Source: Youngiibacter multivorans (lineage in GTDB: Bacteria > Bacillota > Clostridia > Clostridiales > Clostridiaceae). From it: a DNA stretch of 64,000 nt. The notes beneath the pieces are model-generated. The model had not been told where the DNA came from. It was given only the letters and a program-made list of their open reading frames with translations, and made no database searches. Position 1 is the first letter of the stretch. The number at the start of each line of letters is the position of its first letter. Positions 18,507 through 26,592 of this stretch are shown one piece after another. The DNA lies in assembly GCF_017873395.1 (NCBI RefSeq), contig NZ_JAGGKC010000019.1:1-64000 (forward strand), read 5' to 3'. Position numbers and translations under genes: made by a program.

Positions 18507-19148
18507 TCAGTTCCCAGATGCCAGTCTCATGTTTGCGTACGCATCATTCTCAACGAGATCCACTACAAGCACCGCAATGTCTTCAGCCGAAATCGAGGAA
18601 TTGCCGTTGTCATCTACGACTAATGTCTCATCAAGGCTGAGCCTGTATTTCCCTGTCCTCTCGCCTGGCGATATCATGGCCGCGGGGCTTACGCTTGTCC
18701 ATGTGAACGACTGACCCTTAAGGTCCTTATATACCTGAAGGGCCCTTTCATGCACTGATGCCACACCCTTCCATGATTCAGGGAACAATGGCGAATCCAT
18801 AAGCTTTGACCCTGAATGGTTCTTAAGGCTTCCGGCTCCACCGATCACGATAAGCTTCCTTACCCTGGACTTTTCGGCGATATATACAAGGTTCCTCTGA
18901 GCTTCCACAAAGCTGTCAAGGTCCTTAAGATCAGGCGCAAGAGCGCTTATCAGCACATCGTAACCCATAATGTGGCTAAGTACGGTATCAGGCTTGAAAA
19001 TGTCTCCGAAGCAGGCTATGACTGTCGTGTATCCCGGAACCTTCGATGGATCCCTAGCTATTGCCGCAACCAGATGTTCCCTGGCGGCAAGCTCGTCAAG
19101 TATCCTTGATCCTATCATTCCCGTGGCACCAATAAGTCCTACCTTCAT
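18507..19148 (-). CDS. NAD(P)-binding Rossmann protein (atypical SDR, YwnB-like)
   Basis: The 213-residue protein opens with VGLIGATGMIGSRIL, the TGxxGxxG dinucleotide-binding motif of atypical short-chain dehydrogenases (NAD(P)H-binding family, NmrA-like). A second strand ends VRKLIVIGGAGSLKN, as in B. subtilis YwnB. No YxxxK catalytic pair is evident at the usual place, so it may bind nucleotide as a sensor or reduce an unknown substrate. GGAGGG is 6 bases before the ATG at 19148; the longer reading frame lacks this. Monocistronic. Substrate unknown. Confidence 0.8.
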   Translation of the reverse strand: MKVGLIGATGMIGSRILDELAAREHLVAAIARDPSKVPGYTTVIACFGDIFKPDTVLSHIMGYDVLISALAPDLKDLDSFVEAQRNLVYIAEKSRVRKLIVIGGAGSLKNHSGSKLMDSPLFPESWKGVASVHERALQVYKDLKGQSFTWTSVSPAAMISPGERTGKYRLSLDETLVVDDNGNSSISAEDIAVLVVDLVENDAYANMRLASGN

Positions 19149-19275
19149 AAAAAACCCTCCACTCTCGGTGAAACACACCTAAATCATCTCTTCAATTTTG
19201 ATTTTAGTGTGAACTTATAGACTGGAGAGGTTATTTCTGTATACTTTGTTTTAATATTGGCTCGCATGGCAAGTT

Positions 19276-20064
19276 TCAGGAAAATAGTACCCCTCCTGAA
19301 CCGGATTCCACCCTTTCAATTGTTCCCCGCCAATACTCATACCGTCCTTCAGGAAGCTGCCATGAAGCAGTAACGTGTGACTGGAACTTTATACCATCAG
19401 CTTCATCATACCTCTCGCACTCGACCTTCCATGGCCTAATCTCATTTCCGCCCTTCGGATTCGCATAGTATCTGTCATCGCTTTCGAAGATGCGGAATAA
19501 CCCGTCCTCACCGAAAATGAACCTTCCACCGACTGTTATTCCCTTGAGCGTCATCGATGCATTCACTGTACTCCCTTCGGCTTTACCCCAGGAAATGTAC
19601 GGCATGAGAAGCATTCCCGGTATCATGGTGGCTTCAGCAAGCAAAGTGACGAGTCCTGAGGTGTCAAACTCCACACCCTTTTCATCAAGGACGTTTATAA
19701 CTCCAGCAAGCTTTCCAAGCATGCTCCCCGTACCTCCTATGCAGAGGTCCAGTCCCTCAAAGGGAAGGATACCGAACATCCTCGTCTTCATGTAGGCAGC
19801 CCTGAATGGAGTTACACAGGAATTGAACTGCTTTGTTACAAGGCTTGTCCATGGCTTATCAGGACCGAAACGGATGCTGCTCTCCTTCCAGATCACGCTT
19901 CCGGCTACAGGCAGTCTCCTCCCCTCATATCCGCACAGACGTAGATGTCTCCTTACAGGCTCTGGCAAAGATGCAGAATCGATCATCCCTTTACCATCCC
20001 ACGCCTCCTTTAGTCTCATTTCATCTTCCGTTCGCTTCTGATAGGTTTTTGAAACCTTTGACAT
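19276..20064 (-). CDS. DUF6544-like protein
   Basis: A 262-residue protein of unknown function. The motif LPEPVRRHLRLCGYEG near residue 35, PFRAAYMKTRMFG, GGTGSMLGKLAGVI, GLVTLLAEATMIPGMLL and the closing EYWRGTIERVE resemble the DUF6544 family, which is common in many bacteria and has no assigned reaction. Most of the protein looks like antiparallel beta strands with one hydrophobic stretch (IPGMLLMPYISW). GGAGGG precedes the ATG by 6 bases. Neighbours give no functional hint. The family call is from remembered sequence features and should be confirmed. Confidence 0.65.
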   Translation of the reverse strand: MSKVSKTYQKRTEDEMRLKEAWDGKGMIDSASLPEPVRRHLRLCGYEGRRLPVAGSVIWKESSIRFGPDKPWTSLVTKQFNSCVTPFRAAYMKTRMFGILPFEGLDLCIGGTGSMLGKLAGVINVLDEKGVEFDTSGLVTLLAEATMIPGMLLMPYISWGKAEGSTVNASMTLKGITVGGRFIFGEDGLFRIFESDDRYYANPKGGNEIRPWKVECERYDEADGIKFQSHVTASWQLPEGRYEYWRGTIERVESGSGGVLFS

Positions 20065-20140
20065 TTTAGTCCCTCCGTGTTGTTATTTTGAACCCTTCAG
20101 GGTTTTCGCCAGGGAAAGCCTCTTTGCGGCCATTTGTACT

Positions 20141-21208
20141 CTAATCATTACTTGCCGGATTAATCGCTTCCAGCTCTTCAGGATCTTCAGGTACGACAAT
20201 CGTCCCATCAGCTATATCTCCTTCGACTGACTGCAGAAGCAGAAGCAGCTCTTCATTCTCTTCAAGGTCAGGGTGCAGAGTATCAGAAATCATTATGCCA
20301 CCCTCTTTGATTCCGGAAGAAACCAGGCCCTGTGTGAAGCTTCCTTCCAATACATCCTTCACCGCATCATAAGCATATTTTCCGGCATTCTTCACAACAG
20401 AAGCGATTATCACTTCTGCCCTTTCAGGATAAGCTGAAGCCTCGTCCCTTTCCGAGCCCAATGCCAGCATTCCCATGTCTTCCGCCGCCTCGTAGAGCCC
20501 TTCTCCTGACATGCCTGCCGCATGCATCACAATGTCTGCACCCTGGCTGTAAAGGTCCGCAGCAAGCGATCGTACCTTTGAAGAATCAGTATATGATCCG
20601 GAATACTTTATCATCGTTCCCTCTATCATGAGATTGCCGGCTACCTGATTTACAGACATTACACCGGCTATGAATCCGGCCTGGTATCTTCTTGTTACCG
20701 GGAGCTCCATACCGCCTATGAATCCAACCTTACCAGTCTTGGTCATGCTGCCTGCGATGACACCCATCAGATAAGCACCTTCATTCTCCCTGAACTCCAC
20801 TGACCTGACATTTGGTAATTCAACTTTACCATCCAGGATCACGAACTTCCTGTCAGGGTATTTCTCTGACATGCGTGCAACTAGAGGAGCCATCTTAAGG
20901 CCTGCACTTATAACAAGGTCGTTCTCCTTTGCAAGCGCATCAAGGTTGTTCTCGTACTGGTCAGAAGCCTTTGATACCATAATCTGGGTCTTTACCTCAA
21001 AATCAGCCAAAATCCTGTCCAGCCCTTCAAATACGGCCTCTTCAAGGACTTTGTCCGAAAGCTCCCATTCATCAACTGACATCCCTATCCTGACCTTTGA
21101 CGTCCCTGAAGGTTCAGTCGGAGCAATCGGCTCTTCATTGCTGCAGGCATATAATAATCCGGTGACTGCTATTGCAAGAATTGCCGGTAAAAGTTTTCCT
21201 ATCTTCAT
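20141..21208 (-). CDS. BMP-family substrate-binding lipoprotein
   Basis: A 355-residue lipoprotein of the basic membrane protein family (BmpA/TmpC/Med). These bind purine nucleosides for ABC importers, or, like Med, act in regulation. The signal peptide MKIGKLLPAILAIAVTGLLYAC ends in the lipobox LYAC. The body shows the family's VRIGMSVDEWE start, GAYLMGVIAGSMTKTGKVGFIGG and an ADIVMHAAGMSGEGLYEAA ligand-side segment. The start at 21208 is set by GGAGGAAA. No ABC permease or ATPase gene is adjacent, so it is an orphan and may be Med-like rather than a transport component. Confidence 0.82.
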   Translation of the reverse strand: MKIGKLLPAILAIAVTGLLYACSNEEPIAPTEPSGTSKVRIGMSVDEWELSDKVLEEAVFEGLDRILADFEVKTQIMVSKASDQYENNLDALAKENDLVISAGLKMAPLVARMSEKYPDRKFVILDGKVELPNVRSVEFRENEGAYLMGVIAGSMTKTGKVGFIGGMELPVTRRYQAGFIAGVMSVNQVAGNLMIEGTMIKYSGSYTDSSKVRSLAADLYSQGADIVMHAAGMSGEGLYEAAEDMGMLALGSERDEASAYPERAEVIIASVVKNAGKYAYDAVKDVLEGSFTQGLVSSGIKEGGIMISDTLHPDLEENEELLLLLQSVEGDIADGTIVVPEDPEELEAINPASND

Positions 21209-21312
21209 AATTTCCTCCAAAAAAAGTGCAGTGTCCAATGCACTTATCCGTACATCTGCATACATTCCGAATATATTATGACACAATTGGAATTCCATAT
21301 GAATACGGGAGA

Positions 21313-21359
21313 ATAAAAAAGCATGCCGGAATCCACATTTAAAGGATCCCGGCATGCTT
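21313..21359 (-). terminator. Terminator of trxBA
   Basis: AAGCATGCCGG / CCGGCATGCTT arms with additional inner pairing (GGATCC/GGATT side) followed by TTTTTTATTC on the minus strand. Confidence 0.9.
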
Positions 21360-21423
21360 GAATTTACTTGATTTATGTATCGGATGGACTCTTTAAGGTC
21401 CTACCCTAACTCTTTAACTTGAT

Positions 21424-21753
21424 TTATTTGTTTTCCAGAAAGCCGTTTATGAACGCCCTGACATCATCAAGTGACTTTATGTCCTTTGGTCCTGCTACGG
21501 ACTTCTTCTCGCCATTGGCATAGATTGCCATGGTTGGCAGTCCCATTACCCTTTCCTTCATGGCAAGCTTTCTCTCTACTCCGGTATCCACTGAAGCAAA
21601 GATTACCTTACCCTCGAATTCCTTTTCCATCTCATGCACTCCGGGAAGAAGCTCCATGCATATGGCGCAGCTCTCTCCAAAGAAATCAACGAAAACAGGC
21701 ACCTCTGACTCCTTAAGGACCTCAGCGTAGCTATCGGTCTTCAGTTCTATCAT
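21424..21753 (-). CDS. trxA: Thioredoxin-like protein with SCAIC active site
   Basis: A 109-residue thioredoxin fold. The usual WCGPC active site reads SCAIC (in FFGESCAICMELLPG, residues about 26-40), so the Trp is Ser and the dipeptide is Ala-Ile; both cysteines remain. The cis-proline loop GLPTMAIY is intact. Its TAA-ATG junction with trxB (stop directly followed by start, ribosome site inside trxB) argues that TrxB is its reductant. Divergent thioredoxins of this type occur in amino-acid-fermenting clostridia, often with glycine reductase, but no grd gene is in the window. Confidence 0.88.
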   Translation of the reverse strand: MIELKTDSYAEVLKESEVPVFVDFFGESCAICMELLPGVHEMEKEFEGKVIFASVDTGVERKLAMKERVMGLPTMAIYANGEKKSVAGPKDIKSLDDVRAFINGFLENK

Positions 21754-22677
21754 TTATTCTTCCTCCAGGTACTTCTCGCAGGTTACTGCTGCAACGGCAC
21801 CATCAGCTGCTGCTGTTATTACCTGCCTTATTGTTGTCTCCCTTATATCGCCTGCGGCGAAAACTCCGGGAAGGTTCGTCCTCATGTATACATCAGTCCT
21901 GATCTCTCCAAATGTGTTCATATCGACCTGTCCCTTGAAGAGTGCCGATATGGGCTCATATCCCACGAACACGAACACTCCGTCTACCTTGAAGTCTGAA
22001 ACCTCACCGGTAAGTACATTCTTGACCTTGAGACCTGAAAGTACTCCGCCAGCCTCATAGGCTTCCTCGACTACGGTATCAAGCAGAAATTCAATCTTTT
22101 CACTTGCCCTGGCCTTGTCAACAAGATACTGGGCGGCTCTGAAGCCCTGTCTTCTGTGTATTATCGTAACCTTGCTTCCGAACTTTGTGAGGTAAAGCGC
22201 CTCCTGTATAGCAGAATCTCCGCCGCCTATGACTGCAATCTCAAGGTCTGTGAAGAAATCAGCGTCACAGGTTGCACAATAGGACACTCCTCTTCCTCTC
22301 AGTTCATCCTCACCCTTGAACCCGATGGTCCTTGGTGTTGCTCCTGTAGCAATTATAACTGTCTTTCCCTCGATTTCGCCGGTCTTTGTCACAACCTTCT
22401 TTATCTTGCCGGTAAGGTCTACTGAAAGGACCTCGGTCTTCATGAATTTCGTCCCGAATGCTTCAGCCTGCTTCCTCATCTTGTCAGAAAGCTCCGGACC
22501 TGTAATGCCGATGTCGGCTCCAGGATAATTGTCGACTTCATAGGTTGTCGCAACCTGTCCGCCGTAAGAGCCTTTCTCTATAAGAAGTGTGTCCAGCTTT
22601 CCCCTGCCCGCGTAGAGCGCAGCAGAAAGTCCTGCGGGACCTCCTCCAAGAATGATTGTATCGTAAATATGCGCCAT
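21754..22677 (-). CDS. trxB: Thioredoxin-disulfide reductase
   Basis: FAD/NADPH pyridine-nucleotide disulfide reductase of the low-molecular-weight type. FAD binding is at GGGPAGLSAALYAGRG, the redox-active pair in YCATCDADFF, the NAD(P) fold at AVIGGGDSAIQEAL and the C-terminal FAD motif GVFAAGDI. The 307 residues are standard. It is transcribed first, with trxA immediately behind. CATCDAD and the HRRQGFRA segment after the second nucleotide fold leave it open whether NADPH or NADH/ferredoxin is the donor. Confidence 0.96.
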   Translation of the reverse strand: MAHIYDTIILGGGPAGLSAALYAGRGKLDTLLIEKGSYGGQVATTYEVDNYPGADIGITGPELSDKMRKQAEAFGTKFMKTEVLSVDLTGKIKKVVTKTGEIEGKTVIIATGATPRTIGFKGEDELRGRGVSYCATCDADFFTDLEIAVIGGGDSAIQEALYLTKFGSKVTIIHRRQGFRAAQYLVDKARASEKIEFLLDTVVEEAYEAGGVLSGLKVKNVLTGEVSDFKVDGVFVFVGYEPISALFKGQVDMNTFGEIRTDVYMRTNLPGVFAAGDIRETTIRQVITAAADGAVAAVTCEKYLEEE

Positions 22678-22726
22678 GTTTACCTCCAGTTTTCATCATG
22701 AGTATTTTGAACCCAAATCTAAGGCT

Positions 22727-22755
22727 ATTATACAACCTTTTCCCAAAGTTGAAAA
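22727..22755 (-). promoter_or_regulatory. Promoter of trxBA
   Basis: TTTTCA, a 17-bp spacer and TATAAT on the minus strand, 50 bases before the trxB ATG. Confidence 0.55.
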
Positions 22756-22784
22756 TAGATTTTATCAAATTTAATTTTACAGCA

Positions 22785-22811
22785 TAAAAATCGGCACCTT
22801 TCAGTGCCGAT
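22785..22811 (-). terminator. Terminator of degV gene
   Basis: ATCGGCAC / GTGCCGAT with a 6-base loop followed by TTTTTATGC on the minus strand. Confidence 0.85.
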
Positions 22812-22818
22812 CACTCTG

Positions 22819-23652
22819 CTATGCTTCCAGGTAGAAAACTCCGGCGAAACCTGGTCCGCCATGAGTTGCAATTACCGTTCCGACCGGAACGATCCTGCAG
22901 CTTACTCCCTTTGAATCAAAGATTGCCTTGATCGGGTTTACCATGTCATCTGCCTTGGCATGTATGAGCACAACCTCAGTACCAGGCTTTACTTTGGCTT
23001 CTGCAGCGAAATCGGTAAGTGCCTTCAATGCCTTCTTGGTACCCCTTACCTTATCCTTCATCTCGAGTCTGCCATCCTTGATGTTAAGTATCGGCTTTAT
23101 CCCAAGTATTCCGCCTACTGCTCCTGCTGCCTTTGAGAGTCTGCCGCCCCTCACCAGGTTCTCAAGCGTATCAAATGCCGCAAGAAGCTTTATCCTGTCC
23201 TTATGGCTCCTGACTTCTGCTTCAATTTCCTGAAGGCTCTTTCCTGCCTTGACCATCTTGCCTGCTTCGATGAGTGAAATCATGATACCTGCAGACACGT
23301 TCATGGTGTCGATTATGACTATGTCCTCCGACTCCAGCATGTCCTTTGCGATCTGCGCGGACTGACCGGTTCCGGAAAGAGCCGATGAAATATGTATGGA
23401 CAATATCTTGTACCCTTCATTGAGGTATTTTTTATAGACATCATGGAAATCCTGAGGATTGACCTGGCTTGTTGTCGGGAATGAAGATGACTTCTTCATC
23501 CTCTCAAAGAATTCATCAAGAGTCAGGGATCCGTCTTTAAACGACTCTTCTCCTATGTGCACGGTAAGAGGAACTACTTCAATATCGTATTCCTCGATGA
23601 GCTCCCTTGTAAGGTCAGCAGTGCTGTCTGTCACTATCTTGATCTTTTCCAT
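22819..23652 (-). CDS. DegV family fatty-acid-binding protein
   Basis: The DegV (FakB-type) family binds a fatty acid so that it can be phosphorylated by FakA for phospholipid synthesis. The N-terminus IVTDSTADLTRE, the TSQVNP segment (here FPTTSQVNPQDF) and the ISSALSGTGQSA ligand loop are characteristic. Length is 277 residues. GGAGG lies just before the ATG at 23652. No fakA-like kinase is adjacent; many clostridia carry several DegV paralogues, so lipid specificity is unknown. Confidence 0.9.
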   Translation of the reverse strand: MEKIKIVTDSTADLTRELIEEYDIEVVPLTVHIGEESFKDGSLTLDEFFERMKKSSSFPTTSQVNPQDFHDVYKKYLNEGYKILSIHISSALSGTGQSAQIAKDMLESEDIVIIDTMNVSAGIMISLIEAGKMVKAGKSLQEIEAEVRSHKDRIKLLAAFDTLENLVRGGRLSKAAGAVGGILGIKPILNIKDGRLEMKDKVRGTKKALKALTDFAAEAKVKPGTEVVLIHAKADDMVNPIKAIFDSKGVSCRIVPVGTVIATHGGPGFAGVFYLEA

Positions 23653-23715
23653 ATACCCTCCGGTTGCGCTTAAGCTCATGCAAAAGCTTTGATAATCAAA
23701 TTATATACAACAAAT

Positions 23716-23738
23716 CAGGCCGGTAAATGACCGGCCTG
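23716..23738 (-). terminator. Terminator of the HAD-trmL pair
   Basis: A 9-bp stem CAGGCCGGT / ACCGGCCTG with a 5-base loop, followed on the minus strand by GATTTGTTG. Confidence 0.65.
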
Positions 23739-23764
23739 CAAAAATTAAGAATTTATTCAGATAT

Positions 23765-24229
23765 TTATTTCATTCCTTTGAATCCAGTCTGCCTTTTAGC
23801 CTCGTAAACCACTATCGCCACTGTGTTTGAAAGATTAAGGCTTCTAGTCGAACTTTCTATCATGGGAACCCTGATGTTGGTCCCGTAGCCTCCGTCCCTT
23901 ATGCTGTCCGGGAGTCCGCTTGATTCTTTTCCAAAGACAATGAAGTCCTCATCCCTGTATTCTACCTCTGTATATGGTACCGAGCCCTTGGTGGTCGAAA
24001 AGAAGAACCTGGCATCCCTGTACTTTTCCATAAGCTCATCAAAGCTGTCGTACATATGAAGCTCAAGGAATGGCCAGTAATCGAGTCCTGCCCTTCGGAC
24101 ATTCTTGTCAGTTATTTCAAAGCCCGTTGGCCTGATTATGTGCAGCCTCGAATCGGTCAGGACGCATGTCCTCCCAATATTTCCAGTATTCTGGGGTATT
24201 TCAGGGTTGAACAGAACTACATTCAGCAT
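23765..24229 (-). CDS. trmL: tRNA (cytidine/uridine-34 2'-O)-methyltransferase
   Basis: SPOUT-class methyltransferase that 2'-O-methylates the wobble base of certain leucine tRNAs with S-adenosylmethionine. Knot motifs NPEIPQNTGNIGRTC at the N-terminus, FGKESSGLPDSI, and VPMIESSTRSLNLSNTVAI at the C-terminus are intact. Length 154 is typical. It overlaps the upstream HAD gene by 7 bases, so the two are translationally coupled. Confidence 0.94.
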   Translation of the reverse strand: MLNVVLFNPEIPQNTGNIGRTCVLTDSRLHIIRPTGFEITDKNVRRAGLDYWPFLELHMYDSFDELMEKYRDARFFFSTTKGSVPYTEVEYRDEDFIVFGKESSGLPDSIRDGGYGTNIRVPMIESSTRSLNLSNTVAIVVYEAKRQTGFKGMK

Positions 24230-25053
24230 TCCACATCCTCCCCCAGGATGAACTTCCCAATCATCCTTGCTACTCCATTACTGTTGTTGTCACATGTCAC
24301 GAATCTTGCCAGGGACTTTACCTCGTCAATGGCATTACCCATGGCTACCGGCATCCCGGCTACTGAAAGCATCGACAGGTCATTCTCACTGTCTCCTATG
24401 CAGATCATCTCTTCACTGCTGATCCCGAAATGCTTTGCAAGTCTCAGGGCAGCCTGACCCTTATCTGCATCCATGGCCGTGAATTCGATGTTGTTTCCTG
24501 ATGAGACTATCTTGATCCGCTCGTTCTCCCTCATCCTTTTCTTTATTGGCTCGATGAGATCGATCTGAGGGAAACATATCCCCTTCTGTATCCTGTCCCC
24601 GTCTTCACTGATAAGGTCATCATAGGTATAGGAATCATTGATGTACCTTATGGTTATGTTCTTATCCTTTGGAAGAACCTTCTGCAGAGCCTCGTATCTC
24701 TTCACGAAATCCCTGACCTCATTGACGTACATGGTTCCTCTGTTGTAGAAGTTCGGTTCAACGTCATACTCCTTAAGGGTGTCTATTATGTATCTCAGGT
24801 CCTCCCTCTTGAGGTTGGACTCGAAGAACACCTTGTCTCCTTCCCTTTCAGTGACGTAGGATCCGTTTGAAGAGATTATCGGGTCCCATATGTCAAGCTG
24901 CTCGGCATATAGCCTTGCGGAGAGGTGCATCCTGCCGGTTGCAAGGACCACTATCACGCCCTGCTCCTTTGCCTTTCTAATTGCTTCCTTGTCCTCACTG
25001 GAAATCTCCTGGTTGCTCTGTAAAAGAGTGCCGTCGAGATCCGTGCAAATCAT
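24223..25053 (-). CDS. Cof-type HAD phosphatase
   Basis: HAD hydrolase of the Cof (C2B cap) subfamily, which dephosphorylates sugar phosphates, FMN or pyridoxal phosphate. Catalytic Asp motif DLDGTLL, VLATGRM, a Lys in the third motif, and GDSENDLSML are all present. The ATG at 25053 gives a very short lead (MICTDLDGTLL) with AGG touching the start. A good ribosome site AGGGGTGAG lies further up, spaced for an in-frame ATC that would add four residues (IKYR) typical of the family, so the true start is uncertain. Substrate unknown. Confidence 0.88.
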   Translation of the reverse strand: MICTDLDGTLLQSNQEISSEDKEAIRKAKEQGVIVVLATGRMHLSARLYAEQLDIWDPIISSNGSYVTEREGDKVFFESNLKREDLRYIIDTLKEYDVEPNFYNRGTMYVNEVRDFVKRYEALQKVLPKDKNITIRYINDSYTYDDLISEDGDRIQKGICFPQIDLIEPIKKRMRENERIKIVSSGNNIEFTAMDADKGQAALRLAKHFGISSEEMICIGDSENDLSMLSVAGMPVAMGNAIDEVKSLARFVTCDNNSNGVARMIGKFILGEDVEC

Positions 25054-25529
25054 CCTGTATTTGATGGTGAACTCACCCCTTGTATTTAATGTCCAGAAAA
25101 ATTATATCATATCCCCCTGAAATATGCCCCGAATTTTACTTGAAAACAACTCCATGATCTCCGCATTTCCTTCTGCCCCATTGTATTTTCACTTCAGAAA
25201 AGCTCAGCTGCGAAGCTTCCATTAATGATACCATGATCATTTGACACCACATCTTGATTCACTAACTGACTGCGCACTTCACCATTCTCAGGCTCCCTTT
25301 TTGGGGTTTATGCTATGTTTACCTCAGGTTCATAAAGCTTATAAATGCATTTGCTACCATGTATTCAGATAGATATGTGAGTTGAAAATTCAATGTCAAG
25401 GTTCCTTTAGAAGCTATGAATTGAGTATTTTTCCAAAATCCCACCTGAATTTGAGGATTTGGTAAACAAATGTAAACTGGAGGTGAATGGTGCTGCATCC
25501 CGCTTAAATTCGGGGTCTACGCCCTGATA
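25054..25529. other. 476-base intergenic region before the RCC1 lipoprotein
   Basis: No gene, RNA structure or strong promoter was recognised. A consensus-like ribosome site GGAGGTGA near 25480 precedes a six-codon ORF (MVLHPA) ending 33 bases before the lipoprotein ATG. The region is lower in GC than neighbouring genes. Confidence 0.5.
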
Positions 25530-26420
25530 ATGAAAAGGAATATATTCATGCTTGCTGTCATCCTGATGATTATTACAGGATGTTCAAAGCCTTTAAGTGC
25601 AGACAGAAACACCATATCAGCAGATTATTACCATACTGCGGCAGTGACAAAGGATGGAAAAGTGCTTGTAACAGGTTACAGGAGCTACAGTCAGGATGAT
25701 GTGGAATCGTGGAGGCATATTGTATCAGTCAGTTCGGACGACAACCATATCCTGGGTCTGAAAAGCGACGGAACCGTTGTGGCTGCAGGCAACAACGCTT
25801 ACGGCCAGTGTGAAGTGTCTGGGTGGACCGATATCATTGAAATCGCTACAGGCTTCAATTTTTCCATCGGTCTCAGGATTGATGGGTCAGTTGTTTTTGC
25901 CGGACAGGATGCATATGACGTGAAAGAATGCACCTGGTGGAAAGACATTGAGTCTATAGATGCGAATGCCTACACCGCTATCGGAATCAGGATAAATGGA
26001 ACCTACATTGGATCCGGAGCGGGCTGTGATGAGTATTACAATCCTGATGATCCAGGAATAAAAGATATCGCTGATATTGTATTTGGTTCAGGTGCAATCA
26101 TATTGAACACTGACGGTACAGTCGTGTATAATGGCGAATTCGCCGATTCCGTGCAAAAAATCAGGGAATGGACTGATATAACTGCTGTTGCCGGCGGACT
26201 CTATCATGCTGTGGGTCTCAAAAATGATGGTACTGTTGTAGCCATAGGTGACAATAAATACAGGCAATGCGAGGTATCAGAGTGGACAGGGATAGTTGCA
26301 ATCTCATGTGGCTGGTACCATACGATAGGGCTCAGGGAAGACGGAACGATAGTAGCTACCGGAGACAAGAGTCAGGATCAATGTGATGTCACCTTGTGGG
26401 AGGATATTGCATTGCCCTAA
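25530..26420 (+). CDS. RCC1-repeat lipoprotein (predicted beta-propeller)
   Basis: A 296-residue secreted lipoprotein: signal MKRNIFMLAVILMIITGC with lipobox ITGC, then about five to six repeats of ~40 residues with the pattern W-x-DI-x-(6)-HT-x-GL-x-x-DGTVVA-x-G-x-(5)-QC-x-V. This is the RCC1 type, expected to fold as a beta-propeller and bind protein or carbohydrate outside the cell. The ligand is unknown. The ATG has no ribosome site within 15 bases, which is unusual here. It stands alone between long non-coding DNA and a terminator; gene gain by transfer is possible. Confidence 0.8.
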   Translation: MKRNIFMLAVILMIITGCSKPLSADRNTISADYYHTAAVTKDGKVLVTGYRSYSQDDVESWRHIVSVSSDDNHILGLKSDGTVVAAGNNAYGQCEVSGWTDIIEIATGFNFSIGLRIDGSVVFAGQDAYDVKECTWWKDIESIDANAYTAIGIRINGTYIGSGAGCDEYYNPDDPGIKDIADIVFGSGAIILNTDGTVVYNGEFADSVQKIREWTDITAVAGGLYHAVGLKNDGTVVAIGDNKYRQCEVSEWTGIVAISCGWYHTIGLREDGTIVATGDKSQDQCDVTLWEDIALP

Positions 26421-26431
26421 GAGAAAATGGC

Positions 26432-26468
26432 TTCCAGCACTTTAGCCATTACCTATGCTGGAATTTTT
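26432..26468 (+). terminator. Terminator of the RCC1 lipoprotein gene
   Basis: TTCCAGCA / TGCTGGAA with a 16-base loop followed by TTTTT. Confidence 0.7.
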
Positions 26469-26510
26469 CACCCTTTCTCATCTATTTATAAGCAATTGTG
26501 TCTACTGCAG

Positions 26511-26548
26511 AAAGCCCGAAAATTACGCTGAGCGCATTTTCGGGCTTT
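26511..26548. terminator. Terminator of the moxR operon (bidirectional)
   Basis: AAAGCCCGAAAAT / ATTTTCGGGCTTT, a 13-bp stem with T- and A-rich ends, between convergent genes. Confidence 0.8.
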
Positions 26549-26592
26549 TCAGCTGCCTATTCAAGTCTTACGACTTTTATGTCATCCCAGTG

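Noticed and set aside
25482..25502. Six-codon ORF (MVLHPA) as a leader peptide gene
   Set aside because: It has a good ribosome site but no attenuator structure or repeated regulatory codon follows; mentioned only as a note.
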